Positions 1-8,064 of a stretch of 36,049 nucleotides of DNA are shown piece after piece (within the stretch, counting starts at the first letter, position 1; the number at the start of each line of letters is the position of its first letter). This DNA is from SIG578 sp045655125 (lineage in GTDB: Bacteria; Bacillota; Clostridia; Oscillospirales; Ruminococcaceae), in NCBI GenBank assembly GCA_045655125.1, contig JAZOOR010000028.1, positions 1-36,049 of the forward strand. The letters run 5' to 3'. Both the position numbers and the translations under genes were made by a program. The notes under the pieces were generated by a model. It was not told where the DNA came from. It did not search any database and saw only the letters and a program-made list of their open reading frames with translations.

Positions 1-221
1 TATGTGCCCGAAGAAGAGCTACCCGAGCCATCGCGTCGGCTGAGCATAATTTTATCGTAAGCCGCGTTGATTTCAGCCATCTTTTTTTCGGCTTCCTCTC
101 TGGAAATGCCTTCAGAACGCAGATCGGGATGATATTTTTTGCAAAGCTCGCGGTAAACTGCCTTTATCTGCTCGTCACTTGCAGTTTCTGCAACTCCTAA
201 AACTTTATATGGATTTTCCAT
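1..221 (-). CDS. J-domain protein (DnaJ-like co-chaperone), 3' end cut by window
   Basis: The first 73 codons read as a J-domain: an MENPYKVLGV start, a helix II rich in basic residues, and the diagnostic HPD tripeptide in KKYHPDLRSEG, followed by a Ser/Gly-rich stretch where the window ends. J-domains stimulate the ATPase of DnaK-type Hsp70. No Gly/Phe or zinc-finger region is visible before the edge, so this may be a class III co-chaperone rather than a second full DnaJ. Its start lies inside the end of the DUF5685 gene (17-nt overlap), which implies translational coupling. It is distinct from the full dnaJ at 2637-3788. The C-terminal part is unknown. Confidence 0.85.
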   Translation of the reverse strand, partial: MENPYKVLGVAETASDEQIKAVYRELCKKYHPDLRSEGISREEAEKKMAEINAAYDKIMLSRRDGSGSSSSGT

Positions 222-1089
222 TTAAGGCAAGCCTCCGTTCCTTTTTATTTTTACAGTGCAAAACAGCACTCTGAGTATTTTTAAGACCTAAGAAAATAAT
301 ATTATTTATAATTGGCTCAAAGTGATAGGTTTTAAGTTTAATTAACGTGTCACAAGCCTCGCTGATACAGATGTTAAGCGAAAGCTCGGCATCCTTTTTT
401 ATTTTATCAATTTCATCAGACGAAAGTTCGTCACCTGTTTTTAAGGGATTAAATGCGCCGCTTTTTATGTCCTTTTCCAAATCGTCGGCCGCATCTAAAA
501 GATAAATCCACCGTCCCAAAACATATCCAAGCCGCGATAAATTTTCTTTTTGCTCATTTTCTATGCCGAGAGCTGAGAAAAAGCTCGATAAAAGCTCTGC
601 GGTAGGGTGGCAGCAGGCATCAACACCCGATTTTTGCTCCTCTGCCTTTTGCTGAGATGAAAGATAAGCTTTAAGAGCTTCATTCTCGCTCGGCAGCCTC
701 TTTGCAATCTTTCGATAACGAGGAGTAATGTAAAGCTGTGCCAAACGGGCAAAAAGTGTGCCGCCGTCGCGGTCTGAAAGATTGTCACTGAGCTTTGCGT
801 AAAGCATTAAAACTGCAAGGTCGGCTGCATATGAAAGCTGTGGAGAGTTTTTTACGCAGGTGCGTTTCCCGAATGGTTTTACGGGGCAACGGCACTTTTC
901 AAAACCGCAAAAATCCTCAGAAAGCGAAAGGGACAGCAGACAAAAGAAGGTAAAATCATAGCTCAGAGTAAGCCGCAGAAAAGAGCCGGAAGCTCCCATT
1001 GCGCGACAAAACCCGCAGTAAACTGCGTTGTATGTCTGATATTCACAAATTTTCATTTCGGGCTTCATCGGCCTCAAATACCCAAACAT
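205..1089 (-). CDS. DUF5685 family protein
   Basis: A 294-residue protein that I recognise as DUF5685 by its MFGYLRP start and the early YCGFCR motif; the family has no established function that I know of. Visible features: Cys25 and Cys28 in a CxxC, then Cys61, Cys66, Cys68 and Cys78, which could bind a metal. The rest looks all-helical. There are two Asp-rich motifs: D102-N-x-x-D106, and D199-x-x-D202-D203-x-x-x-D207 followed by a basic stretch and FNPL. That arrangement resembles the metal-binding helices of class I isoprenoid synthases (inference only). It overlaps the downstream J-domain gene by 17 nt. A weak promoter could lie in the 70-nt gap behind tadA. Confidence 0.75.
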   Translation of the reverse strand: MFGYLRPMKPEMKICEYQTYNAVYCGFCRAMGASGSFLRLTLSYDFTFFCLLSLSLSEDFCGFEKCRCPVKPFGKRTCVKNSPQLSYAADLAVLMLYAKLSDNLSDRDGGTLFARLAQLYITPRYRKIAKRLPSENEALKAYLSSQQKAEEQKSGVDACCHPTAELLSSFFSALGIENEQKENLSRLGYVLGRWIYLLDAADDLEKDIKSGAFNPLKTGDELSSDEIDKIKKDAELSLNICISEACDTLIKLKTYHFEPIINNIIFLGLKNTQSAVLHCKNKKERRLALNGKSI

Positions 1090-1159
1090 ACTGCTCTCCG
1101 TTTCGTTTTATATTTTACCCTAAAAAATATTCTAAAACAACAAATAAAGCGTAAACAAA

Positions 1160-1630
1160 TTAAGACTTTTTTCTGCGAGCCTTAAAAAAATCTGTAAGAA
1201 TAGCCGCACATTTCTCCTGCATTATAGGGCCACTTAACTCTGGAATGTGGTTAAAAGGAAACTCGTATAGGTTTACCGCTGAGCCGCAGGCTCCGAACCG
1301 AAGGTCGCACGCTCCGTAAACTACTCGGTCAAGCCTCGCGTTTATCGCCGCACCCGCACACATCGGGCAAGGCTCAAGCGTAACATAGAGGGTACAGCCT
1401 GAAAGCCGCCAGGTTTTAAGACGGCGGCAAGCCTTGTCAATAGCGGAAATTTCTGCGTGCATAAGCGCATTTTTACGGCTCTCGCGCTTGTTATAGCCGT
1501 AGCTTATAATTTTCTCGCTGCCGTCACACTCGCGCTTTACCAAAACCGCCCCGACGGGAACCTCTCCCATCTCGGCAGCCTTTTTAGCCTGCCTTAATGC
1601 TATGCGCATATAATGTAAGTCACTTTTCAT
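1160..1630 (-). CDS. tadA: tRNA-specific adenosine deaminase TadA
   Basis: A 156-residue cytidine/deoxycytidylate-deaminase-fold protein that converts A34 to inosine in the tRNA-Arg(ACG) anticodon. The zinc site is complete: H58-A-E60 supplies one ligand and the proton shuttle, and P87-C88-P-M-C91 supplies two cysteine ligands. Length matches the bacterial family. The ATG is preceded by an AGGAG ribosome site. It lies 12 nt behind the CPBP protease gene on the same strand, so it is probably a distal gene of the dnaJ transcript. Its loop insertion near residues 33-42 (KRECDGSEK) is slightly long but not suspicious. Confidence 0.95.
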   Translation of the reverse strand: MKSDLHYMRIALRQAKKAAEMGEVPVGAVLVKRECDGSEKIISYGYNKRESRKNALMHAEISAIDKACRRLKTWRLSGCTLYVTLEPCPMCAGAAINARLDRVVYGACDLRFGACGSAVNLYEFPFNHIPELSGPIMQEKCAAILTDFFKARRKKS

Positions 1631-1642
1631 AAGATGCTCCTA

Positions 1643-2614
1643 TTATGCTGCTGCCGCAGAAAGTGCGGAAGACAAAGATAATAATATAAACACTATCATA
1701 GGAAGACTTAAAAACAAAATCCCTGCTTTTCTCTTTTTTGTAAGCATCTGCCCTGAAAAGACAAGGGAAAAGGTGTCGGGCTTTGTTTTTAAAATGATAA
1801 AAATAGCGCAGACAGATATTATCACAAATGCACCAACGGCGCCGATAAACACTAAGTCAGCCGCCGCAGATGTTGCTTTTGCGGATATAAGTATAAGTAA
1901 AACCGAAAGGGCGTTATTTAGCGCGTGAATTATTGTGGGCGCCAAGAAAGACCCCGTCCATATAGCAATAAGACCAAAAATAATGCCGCTTACAAATGCA
2001 GAAGGAAAGCTCTGGAGGGAGCTGTGAAGCAGAGAAAACATCATAGCGCTTGTAAGCACCGAAAAAACATCTCCGTATCGTCTAAGCCGCTCCAAAATAA
2101 GTCCTCTGAATAGCAGCTCCTCTAAAATGGGAGCTATTATAACGTGTGCGAGTATAAAGATGAGCGTTGCAAATGCACCGTTTGGCGCATCGGTAGTGCT
2201 GACACCTAAATCTGCGCGTTGCATTGTTTTTACCGTGATTTCAGAAACTGCGCTGCAAAGCGGTATTGAAATAAGTCCCGCGCAGGTTATCAGAATAAAG
2301 CTTTTAAGGCTCACCGCAGGCTTTATCATCATAATGGAAAACCTGCGCCTGTAAAAGACAAAAAGCAGCACAGTGCAGCAGAGTATAGGAATGAGCGAAA
2401 CTGCAAGTGTGTAAGCGGGAAAAAAAGAGCTATCTATAAAAGCTGTAGTGAGCTCCTCACCATTAAGAGTGCTGCTTTTAGAGTACACAGAGAGAAAAAG
2501 GGAAGCAAGAAAATAGCAAAGCGGCATAAAAAAGCAGAGCACAGTGCCTGTTTTAAAAATATCCTGCCGCAAATCCGATGCGGTTTCCGCCGCGATAACG
2601 GGATTTGTTTTCAC
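1643..2614 (-). CDS. CPBP family intramembrane metalloprotease (Rce1/Abi type)
   Basis: A 323-residue polytopic membrane protein with about eight hydrophobic segments. The CPBP signature is present: E165-E166-x-x-x-R170 (EELLFRG), a second conserved histidine at H197 in an FSLLH segment, and H230-A-L-N-N. These residues form the glutamate/histidine active site of Rce1-like proteases. Substrate is not predictable. The start is GTG, placed by a GGGGGAG ribosome site seven bases upstream. The gene follows dnaJ by 22 nt and precedes tadA by 12 nt, so it appears to be part of the heat-shock operon, which suggests but does not show a role in membrane protein quality control. Confidence 0.88.
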   Translation of the reverse strand: MKTNPVIAAETASDLRQDIFKTGTVLCFFMPLCYFLASLFLSVYSKSSTLNGEELTTAFIDSSFFPAYTLAVSLIPILCCTVLLFVFYRRRFSIMMIKPAVSLKSFILITCAGLISIPLCSAVSEITVKTMQRADLGVSTTDAPNGAFATLIFILAHVIIAPILEELLFRGLILERLRRYGDVFSVLTSAMMFSLLHSSLQSFPSAFVSGIIFGLIAIWTGSFLAPTIIHALNNALSVLLILISAKATSAAADLVFIGAVGAFVIISVCAIFIILKTKPDTFSLVFSGQMLTKKRKAGILFLSLPMIVFILLSLSSALSAAAA

Positions 2615-2636
2615 GCAAACTCCCCCTTTTTTATTT

Positions 2637-3788
2637 TTATAAATCCTTTAGTCTGTCAAAAAAGCCGCGACGCTTTTCGTAGCTCGCATCAGAAAGAGAT
2701 TTATCAAGCTCGCGAAGCACTTCTTTTTGCTTTTTGGAAAGATTTTTCGGCACCTCAACTGCAACCGAGACATACTGGTCTCCGCGGGAACTGCCATTTA
2801 ATTGCTTAACACCTTTGTTTTTAAGGCGGAAGGTGGTTCCCGGCTGAGTTCCCTCGGGAATTTTGTATTTAACCTTGCCGTCAATGGTAGGAACCGTCAG
2901 CTCGTCGCCGAGAGCCGCCTGAACATATGTTATGGGAACTTCGCAGTATATGTGATACCCATCGCGCTTAAAGATGGGGTGAGGACGCACCAAAACATCC
3001 ACAAGCACATCACCCGAAGGTCCGCCGTTAAAGCCGATATCGCCCTGAGAGCGCAGAGTTAAGACCTGACCGTCATCAATACCTGCGGGAATGTTTATAT
3101 CAAGCTTGCGTGTGCGCCTTACCTGACCGCTGCCGTTACACTTTTTGCAAGGATTAGAAATAATCTTACCTTTTCCGCCGCAACGTGAGCAGGGGCGCAT
3201 AGTGGTGGTCATTCCGAAAGGTGTGCGCTGTGTCATGCGAACCTGACCGCTGCCGCCGCAATCGGGGCAGGTCTGAGGAGTAGAGCCTGCTGCCGCGCCG
3301 CTGCCATTACATTCGGGACATTTGTCCATATGACTGAACTCAATAGTTTTGCTAACGCCGTGGCAAGCCTCTAAAAAGTCGATGGAAATAGAAACCTCAA
3401 CATCATTTCCTCTGCGCGGGGCGTTAGGATTAGCGCGTCTGCCACCACCGCCGAAAATAGAACCAAATATATCTCCAAGGTCAAAATCCATACCGCCGCC
3501 AAATCCGCCAAAACCGCCAAAACCGCCGCCGTAGCCACCACCGCCTGCGTTGTAGCTCGGGTCAACTCCTGCGTGGCCAAACTGGTCATACCTTGCGCGT
3601 TTCTGAGGGTCAGAAAGAACCTCGTGCGCCTCGCTGGCTTCTTTAAATTTTGCCTCAGCCTCTTTGTCACCGGGATTCAAGTCTGGATGATACTGCTTGG
3701 CTTTCTGTCTGTAAGCCTTTTTGATTTCATCCTCAGAGGCGCCTTTTGATAATCCAAGCACCTCGTAATAATCTCGTTTTTCTGCCAA
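2637..3788 (-). CDS. dnaJ: Chaperone protein DnaJ (Hsp40)
   Basis: A full-length class I DnaJ of 383 residues. Domain order: J-domain with H34-P-D36; a Gly/Phe linker (about residues 76-115) very rich in GGFGG; four CxxCxGxG zinc-finger repeats (CPECNGSG, CPDCGGSG, CSRCGGKG, CKKCNGSG) between about residues 150 and 220; and a C-terminal substrate-binding region. It delivers unfolded clients to DnaK and stimulates ATP hydrolysis. The start codon is TTG, placed by an AGGGTGA ribosome site. It follows dnaK after an 82-nt gap that holds a hairpin, and lies in the CIRCE-controlled operon. Confidence 0.97.
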   Translation of the reverse strand: MAEKRDYYEVLGLSKGASEDEIKKAYRQKAKQYHPDLNPGDKEAEAKFKEASEAHEVLSDPQKRARYDQFGHAGVDPSYNAGGGGYGGGFGGFGGFGGGMDFDLGDIFGSIFGGGGRRANPNAPRRGNDVEVSISIDFLEACHGVSKTIEFSHMDKCPECNGSGAAAGSTPQTCPDCGGSGQVRMTQRTPFGMTTTMRPCSRCGGKGKIISNPCKKCNGSGQVRRTRKLDINIPAGIDDGQVLTLRSQGDIGFNGGPSGDVLVDVLVRPHPIFKRDGYHIYCEVPITYVQAALGDELTVPTIDGKVKYKIPEGTQPGTTFRLKNKGVKQLNGSSRGDQYVSVAVEVPKNLSKKQKEVLRELDKSLSDASYEKRRGFFDRLKDL

Positions 3789-3830
3789 TTTTATTCACCC
3801 TTTAAAAAACATTGTCCACAAAAGGCATAA

Positions 3831-3852
3831 GCCGCCCAAAGCCACGGGCGGC
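3831..3852 (-). promoter_or_regulatory. Hairpin in the dnaK-dnaJ intergenic region
   Basis: Seven perfect G/C-rich base pairs (GCCGCCC with GGGCGGC) enclose an eight-base loop in the only sizeable gap of the heat-shock operon. No U-run follows on the minus strand, so a classical terminator is unlikely. It could protect the dnaK message 3' end or mark a processing site that sets the DnaK:DnaJ ratio. That role is inferred. Confidence 0.5.
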
Positions 3853-3870
3853 AAATGCTGCTATTTTGAT

Positions 3871-5715
3871 TTATTTGTTTTCGCCGTTTTCGTCCTTAAC
3901 TTCGGAGTAGTCAGCATCGACATAATCAGCACCTGCAGCGCCTGCGCCTGCATCTGCTCCACCGGCAGCCTCCTGCTGTGCGTTTGCCTGACTGTAAACC
4001 TTCTGAGAAACAGCAAAGAATGCTTTCTGAAGCTCATCTTGTTTTGCTTTGATAGCCTCGGTGTCGGTTCCTTTAAGAGCCTCTTTGAGAGCCTCGAGCT
4101 TTGCATTAAGGTCGTCCTTGTCGGCAGCCTCTAACTTGTCACCAAGCTCACCAATGGTCTTCTCGGTCTGGTAAACCATCTGGTCTGCGTTGTTGCGGAC
4201 ATCAATTTCCTCACGGCGCTTTTTGTCCTCAGCTGCAAACTGCTCAGCGTTCTGAACAGCCTTTTCAATATCCTCTTTGGACATATTGGTGGAAGAAGTG
4301 ATGGTAATTTTCTGTTCTTTGCCTGTTCCGAGGTCCTTTGCCGAAACATTAACGATACCGTTGGCATCAATATCAAAGGAAACCTCAATCTGAGGAACTC
4401 CTCTGGGAGCGGCAGGGATTCCGTCTAAGCGGAACATACCGAGAGATTTGTTGTCTTTAGCAAACTCTCTCTCGCCCTGAAGAATGTTGATTTCAACAGA
4501 GGTCTGACCGTCAGCCGCGGTGGAGAAAATCTGTGATTTCTTGGTAGGAATGGTGGTGTTGCGCTCGATAATTCTTGTGCAGACACCGCCGAGAGTTTCA
4601 AGGCCGAGTGAGAGGGGAGTAACGTCTAAGAGAAGCAGTCCCTTAACCTCACCGCCGAGAACACCACCCTGAATTGCAGCACCGAGAGCAACACACTCAT
4701 CGGGGTTAATGCCCTTGAAAGGCTCCTTGCCTGTGTAATTCTTAACAGCATCAGAAACGGCGGGAATACGGGTTGAGCCGCCGACTAAAAGTACCTTGTG
4801 AAGGTCAGAGGGCGAGAGACCTGCATCAGAAAGAGCCTGCTTTACGGGACCCATGGTAGCCTCAACCAAATCAGCGGTAAGCTCGTTAAACTTTGCTCTT
4901 GTAATAGTTAAATCAAGGTGCTTGGGGCCTGTTGCATCAGCAGTAATGAAGGGAAGGTTAACGTGAGCCTGAGTAACACCTGAAAGCTCGATTTTTGCCT
5001 TCTCAGCAGCCTCTTTAACACGCTGCATAGCCATTTTGTCACCGGAAAGGTCAATTCCCGAGGTCTTTTTAAACTCTGCGCAGAAATAGTCCATAAGTCT
5101 CTGGTCAAAGTCGTCACCGCCCAGCTTGTTGTTACCTGCGGTAGCAAGAACCTCCTGAACACCGTCGCCAATCTCGATGATGGAAACATCAAATGTACCG
5201 CCGCCAAGGTCATAAACCATAACCTTCTGGTCCTGTTCCTTGTCAATGCCGTATGCAAGAGCGGCAGCGGTAGGCTCGTTTATAATTCTTTTAACCTCAA
5301 GGCCTGCAATTTTACCTGCGTCCTTGGTTGCCTGACGCTGAGCGTCGGTAAAGTAAGCAGGAACAGTGATAACAGCCTCAGTAACAGTCTCGCCGAGATA
5401 GCTTTCAGCGTCAGCCTTTAATTTTTGAAGAATCATTGCAGAAATTTCCTGAGGTGTGAGCTTCTTTCCGTCAATGTCAACCTTATAGTCGCTGCCCATA
5501 TGGCGCTTGATGGAAGAAACTGTACGGTCAAAGTTAGTAATGGCCTGGTTTTTTGCAACCTGACCTACAAGACGCTCGCCGTCTTTTGTGAAAGCAACAA
5601 CAGAGGGTGTGGTGCGTGCGCCTTCAGCATTGGCGATAACGATAGCCTCGCCGCCTTCAATAACGGCAACGCAAGAGTTGGTAGTTCCAAGGTCAATTCC
5701 GATGATTTTAGACAT
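3871..5715 (-). CDS. dnaK: Molecular chaperone DnaK (Hsp70)
   Basis: A complete 614-residue Hsp70. It opens with the phosphate-1 motif GIDLGTTNSCVAV, has the second phosphate motif in VYDLGGGTFDVSI and the adenosine motif LLVGGSTRIPAV, then a substrate-binding domain and a helical lid ending in a disordered Ala/Gly/Asp/Glu tail. The short nucleotide-binding domain is of the Gram-positive type. Its ATP-driven cycle binds hydrophobic segments of cytosolic proteins with DnaJ and GrpE. An AAGGAGA ribosome site precedes the ATG. It lies between grpE (28 nt upstream) and dnaJ. The tail lacks the EEVD of cytosolic eukaryotic Hsp70, as expected for bacteria. Confidence 0.98.
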   Translation of the reverse strand: MSKIIGIDLGTTNSCVAVIEGGEAIVIANAEGARTTPSVVAFTKDGERLVGQVAKNQAITNFDRTVSSIKRHMGSDYKVDIDGKKLTPQEISAMILQKLKADAESYLGETVTEAVITVPAYFTDAQRQATKDAGKIAGLEVKRIINEPTAAALAYGIDKEQDQKVMVYDLGGGTFDVSIIEIGDGVQEVLATAGNNKLGGDDFDQRLMDYFCAEFKKTSGIDLSGDKMAMQRVKEAAEKAKIELSGVTQAHVNLPFITADATGPKHLDLTITRAKFNELTADLVEATMGPVKQALSDAGLSPSDLHKVLLVGGSTRIPAVSDAVKNYTGKEPFKGINPDECVALGAAIQGGVLGGEVKGLLLLDVTPLSLGLETLGGVCTRIIERNTTIPTKKSQIFSTAADGQTSVEINILQGEREFAKDNKSLGMFRLDGIPAAPRGVPQIEVSFDIDANGIVNVSAKDLGTGKEQKITITSSTNMSKEDIEKAVQNAEQFAAEDKKRREEIDVRNNADQMVYQTEKTIGELGDKLEAADKDDLNAKLEALKEALKGTDTEAIKAKQDELQKAFFAVSQKVYSQANAQQEAAGGADAGAGAAGADYVDADYSEVKDENGENK

Positions 5716-5743
5716 AGTAATAAATCTCCTTTTATATTAAATG

Positions 5744-6271
5744 TTAATTTGCAACTTTAACGCATGCAGGGCGGATAACCTTGTCAGATAAGGTGTAGCC
5801 CTTTTGAAAAACTTCGACAACTGTACTTTCGGGTACACTGTCATCTTCGATATGCATAACTGCGATATGCATATTGGGGTCAAATTTTTCTCCCTCTACA
5901 GCCATTTCGTTGACACCGAGCTTTGTAAGATACTCCTTAAACTGTGTATATATCATTACAAATCCAGGGTCTTCATTTTCGCCCTGAGCCGCTACAGCAC
6001 GCTCAAAATTGTCAATGACAGGTAGCAAATCCAAAACAGCATTTGAGGTTGCGTTTCTGTAAATGTCATCCTTTTCTTTGGCGGTGCGCTTGCGGAAATT
6101 ATCATATTCGGCGCAAAGCCTTAAATATGTGTCTTTCTGAGTAGCAAGTTCTTCTTTTAAAGCCTCTATTTCTGCATTGAGCGCCGCCTCTTTTTTAGAG
6201 GTTTTGGGCTTTTGCTCTTTTTTAGTAGCCTCAGCCTCTGCGCACTTTGCAGTTTCCTGCTTTTCACTCAT
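5744..6271 (-). CDS. grpE: Nucleotide exchange factor GrpE
   Basis: A 175-residue protein with an acidic/lysine-rich disordered head, a long coiled coil (about residues 25-85, including AEYDNFRKRTAKE, the family hallmark) and a C-terminal beta-domain ending VIRPACVKVAN, close to the usual GrpE end (VLRPAMVVV). It releases ADP from DnaK. The ATG has an AAAGGAGG ribosome site. It follows hrcA by 26 nt in the standard Firmicutes order hrcA-grpE-dnaK-dnaJ. Confidence 0.96.
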   Translation of the reverse strand: MSEKQETAKCAEAEATKKEQKPKTSKKEAALNAEIEALKEELATQKDTYLRLCAEYDNFRKRTAKEKDDIYRNATSNAVLDLLPVIDNFERAVAAQGENEDPGFVMIYTQFKEYLTKLGVNEMAVEGEKFDPNMHIAVMHIEDDSVPESTVVEVFQKGYTLSDKVIRPACVKVAN

Positions 6272-6297
6272 CTTTCAGAGCCTCCTTTTGTCATTCT

Positions 6298-7305
6298 TTA
6301 TTTGTCAAATTCTTTTTTAAACATCTTTTCCAGAGAAGTGGAAAAATATTCTATCATTGGAATGATATTGCCGTAATCTAATCGATAAGGACCTAAAATT
6401 CCGATTGTTCCCACAAGGTCGCCCGAAAACTTAAATCCCGAGTAAACAAGTGCGCTGCTTCCCGTATCTAAGGCTTCGGGAATAACAATGCTAAGACCGC
6501 TGTGCTGATTTACAAGCCCTAAAAGGCGGTTTGAGTGAAGAAAACTCAGCGCCTTTGCGGCATCGTGCGAATGTGGAGCGGCACGCAGCAGATTATCCTG
6601 ACCTTTAACATACAGTCCCGGTGAGGAAAGCTCAGCTGCCGCAGCGCAAAGTGACTCAAAGAACGGCGAAAACAATAGCGCATACTCAGATAACTCTGCC
6701 GCCATGGTCTGAACAAGCGGCATAGTAATGTCTGAAAGCGAAAGGTCACAAAGCTTTAAGCGCGCCGCATTTGAAAGGGCGGAGAGAGCCTCGCTTGTTA
6801 CTTCGCCATAAAGCCTTACCAATACACTCTTTACAACATTGGTGCTTGTAAGTAATACAAAAACTATCGTCTGGCTGTCAACCTTTATAAAATCAATCTG
6901 CTTAAGGCGGACACTCTCGCCGCTCGGTGAGATTGAAAAAGAGGCGCAGTTAGAATATTCGGCTAAAGCATCTGATGCTGCCGAAATTGCACTCTGAGTA
7001 CTGCTAACGCCCGAAAAGAGCGAGTCAATAAAGGCGCGGCGCTCCCGAGAGAGTTGCCTTTTTTCCATTAGCCTGTCAACATAAAGGTGAAGACCTGCCG
7101 CCGTTGGAATCCTGCCGGCAGAGGTGTGTGGCTGATATAAAAGCCCCTGACGCTCAAGCTGGGCCATATCGTTGCGTATGGTGGCGGAGGAAACCGCGCT
7201 TCCAAGCTGAGAAACCAGCGATTTTGAGCCAACAGGCTCACCTGTTTTGAGATAGCTTTTAGCTATCAGCGAAAGAACGGTAAGCTTTCGGTTGTTTAAG
7301 TTCAT
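6298..7305 (-). CDS. hrcA: Heat-inducible transcription repressor HrcA
   Basis: HrcA of about 335 residues: N-terminal winged helix (TVLSLIAKSYLKTGEPVGSK, then the SATIRNDM recognition helix), a GAF-like middle domain, and the conserved C-terminal GTIGILGPYRLDY block. It represses class I heat-shock genes by binding CIRCE, helped by GroEL. I chose the ATG at 7305 (MNLNNRK) because it has a GAGGTG ribosome site and matches the family N-terminus. The longer GTG start at 7326 would lie inside the CIRCE operator and adds residues not seen in the family. Confidence 0.95.
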   Translation of the reverse strand: MNLNNRKLTVLSLIAKSYLKTGEPVGSKSLVSQLGSAVSSATIRNDMAQLERQGLLYQPHTSAGRIPTAAGLHLYVDRLMEKRQLSRERRAFIDSLFSGVSSTQSAISAASDALAEYSNCASFSISPSGESVRLKQIDFIKVDSQTIVFVLLTSTNVVKSVLVRLYGEVTSEALSALSNAARLKLCDLSLSDITMPLVQTMAAELSEYALLFSPFFESLCAAAAELSSPGLYVKGQDNLLRAAPHSHDAAKALSFLHSNRLLGLVNQHSGLSIVIPEALDTGSSALVYSGFKFSGDLVGTIGILGPYRLDYGNIIPMIEYFSTSLEKMFKKEFDK

Positions 7306-7319
7306 ATAAACACCTCGAT

Positions 7320-7346
7320 TTAGCACTCTTTACCTGTGAGTGCTAA
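7320..7346 (-). promoter_or_regulatory. CIRCE operator (HrcA binding site)
   Basis: A perfect inverted repeat TTAGCACTC, nine-base spacer, GAGTGCTAA, which is the exact CIRCE consensus. It lies between the hrcA promoter and the hrcA start, so HrcA autoregulates the entire hrcA-grpE-dnaK-dnaJ operon. No second CIRCE occurs in this window. Confidence 0.98.
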
Positions 7347-7350
7347 ACAT

Positions 7351-7379
7351 AGCTTACTCCAAAATTTCCCTTATGTCAA
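7351..7379 (-). promoter_or_regulatory. Sigma-A promoter of the hrcA operon
   Basis: On the minus strand, TTGACA (7374-7379), a 17-nt spacer, then TAAGCT (7351-7356). The predicted start point falls at or just inside the CIRCE repeat, the normal arrangement for repression. The -35 box is perfect and the -10 is weak. Confidence 0.75.
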
Positions 7380-7483
7380 TAGTCTTTGGGACAGTTTAAA
7401 AATAATTTACAAATAAAACAATAACACCGCTCTAATACATAGGTAATATGGTCAAGATAACTATTAAAAATACAGCATTGCAA

Positions 7484-7512
7484 TTGACAAATAACAATTA
7501 AAATAGTAATAT
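7484..7512 (+). promoter_or_regulatory. Sigma-A promoter of mscL
   Basis: TTGACA (7484-7489), 17-nt spacer, TAATAT (7507-7512) in an A/T-rich region 35 nt before the mscL start. An AAAGGACG ribosome site follows. Confidence 0.75.
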
Positions 7513-7546
7513 AAATTATAGAAAAAATGAAAGGACGAAAGTACAT

Positions 7547-8020
7547 ATGAAGAAGTTTTTTGAGGATTTCAAGAATTTTATTGCAAAGGGTAATGTTATT
7601 GATATGGCAGTTGCTGTCATCATAGGCGGCGCATTCAATAAGATTATCACAAGCCTTGTAAACGACATCATTATGCCTGCTATTAGTATTCTTACGGGTG
7701 GTCTTGATGTAACAGAATGGAAATATGTTATTTCTCCCGCAGTCGTTGAGGGCGGTGTTGAAACGGTTGCAGAAAGCGCCATCAGATACGGTTTGTTTAT
7801 TCAGAGTATTATCGACTTTCTTATCGTTGCATTCTCCATCTTTGTAGCTCTCAGAGTTATCCTTGCATTTCAGAACAAGGTAAAGGAAACCGCTGAGAAG
7901 CTTAAGAAAAAGGAAGAGGAAGCACAGGAGGCAGCAGAAGAAGCAGCAGAGCCCGAAATAAGTGCAGAGCAGCAGCTTCTTACCGAAATCCGCGACCTTC
8001 TTAAAGAAAAGAATAACTAA
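7547..8020 (+). CDS. mscL: Large-conductance mechanosensitive channel MscL
   Basis: A 157-residue homopentameric membrane channel that opens under hypo-osmotic stress. The N-terminus MKKFFEDFKNFIAKGNVIDMAVAVIIG is the amphipathic helix plus start of TM1. The pore-lining TM1 spans about residues 16-45, a periplasmic loop follows, TM2 is at about residues 80-105, and the cytoplasmic bundle is charged. The protein is about 20 residues longer than typical MscL because of an Ala/Glu-rich stretch (about residues 120-145). It has its own promoter and a bidirectional terminator, so it is a single-gene unit. Confidence 0.96.
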   Translation: MKKFFEDFKNFIAKGNVIDMAVAVIIGGAFNKIITSLVNDIIMPAISILTGGLDVTEWKYVISPAVVEGGVETVAESAIRYGLFIQSIIDFLIVAFSIFVALRVILAFQNKVKETAEKLKKKEEEAQEAAEEAAEPEISAEQQLLTEIRDLLKEKNN

Positions 8021-8028
8021 TAAAATAA

Positions 8029-8055
8029 AAAACGGCAGCGTATAGCTGCCGTTTT
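8029..8055. terminator. Bidirectional intrinsic terminator between mscL and the XRE gene
   Basis: An 11-bp stem AAAACGGCAGC / GCTGCCGTTTT with a five-base loop. T-rich sequence follows on the plus strand and the A-rich side gives a U-run on the minus strand. It lies between convergent genes, so it can serve both. Confidence 0.85.
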
Positions 8056-8064
8056 AATTTTTAT

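Noticed and set aside
3349..3534. Proline-rich open frame antisense to dnaJ
   Set aside because: It mirrors the Gly-rich linker codons of dnaJ and has no ribosome site or promoter.
7306..7326. Longer HrcA start (GTG at 7326)
   Set aside because: It would place the start codon inside the CIRCE operator and add seven residues not found in the family; the ATG at 7305 has a proper ribosome site.
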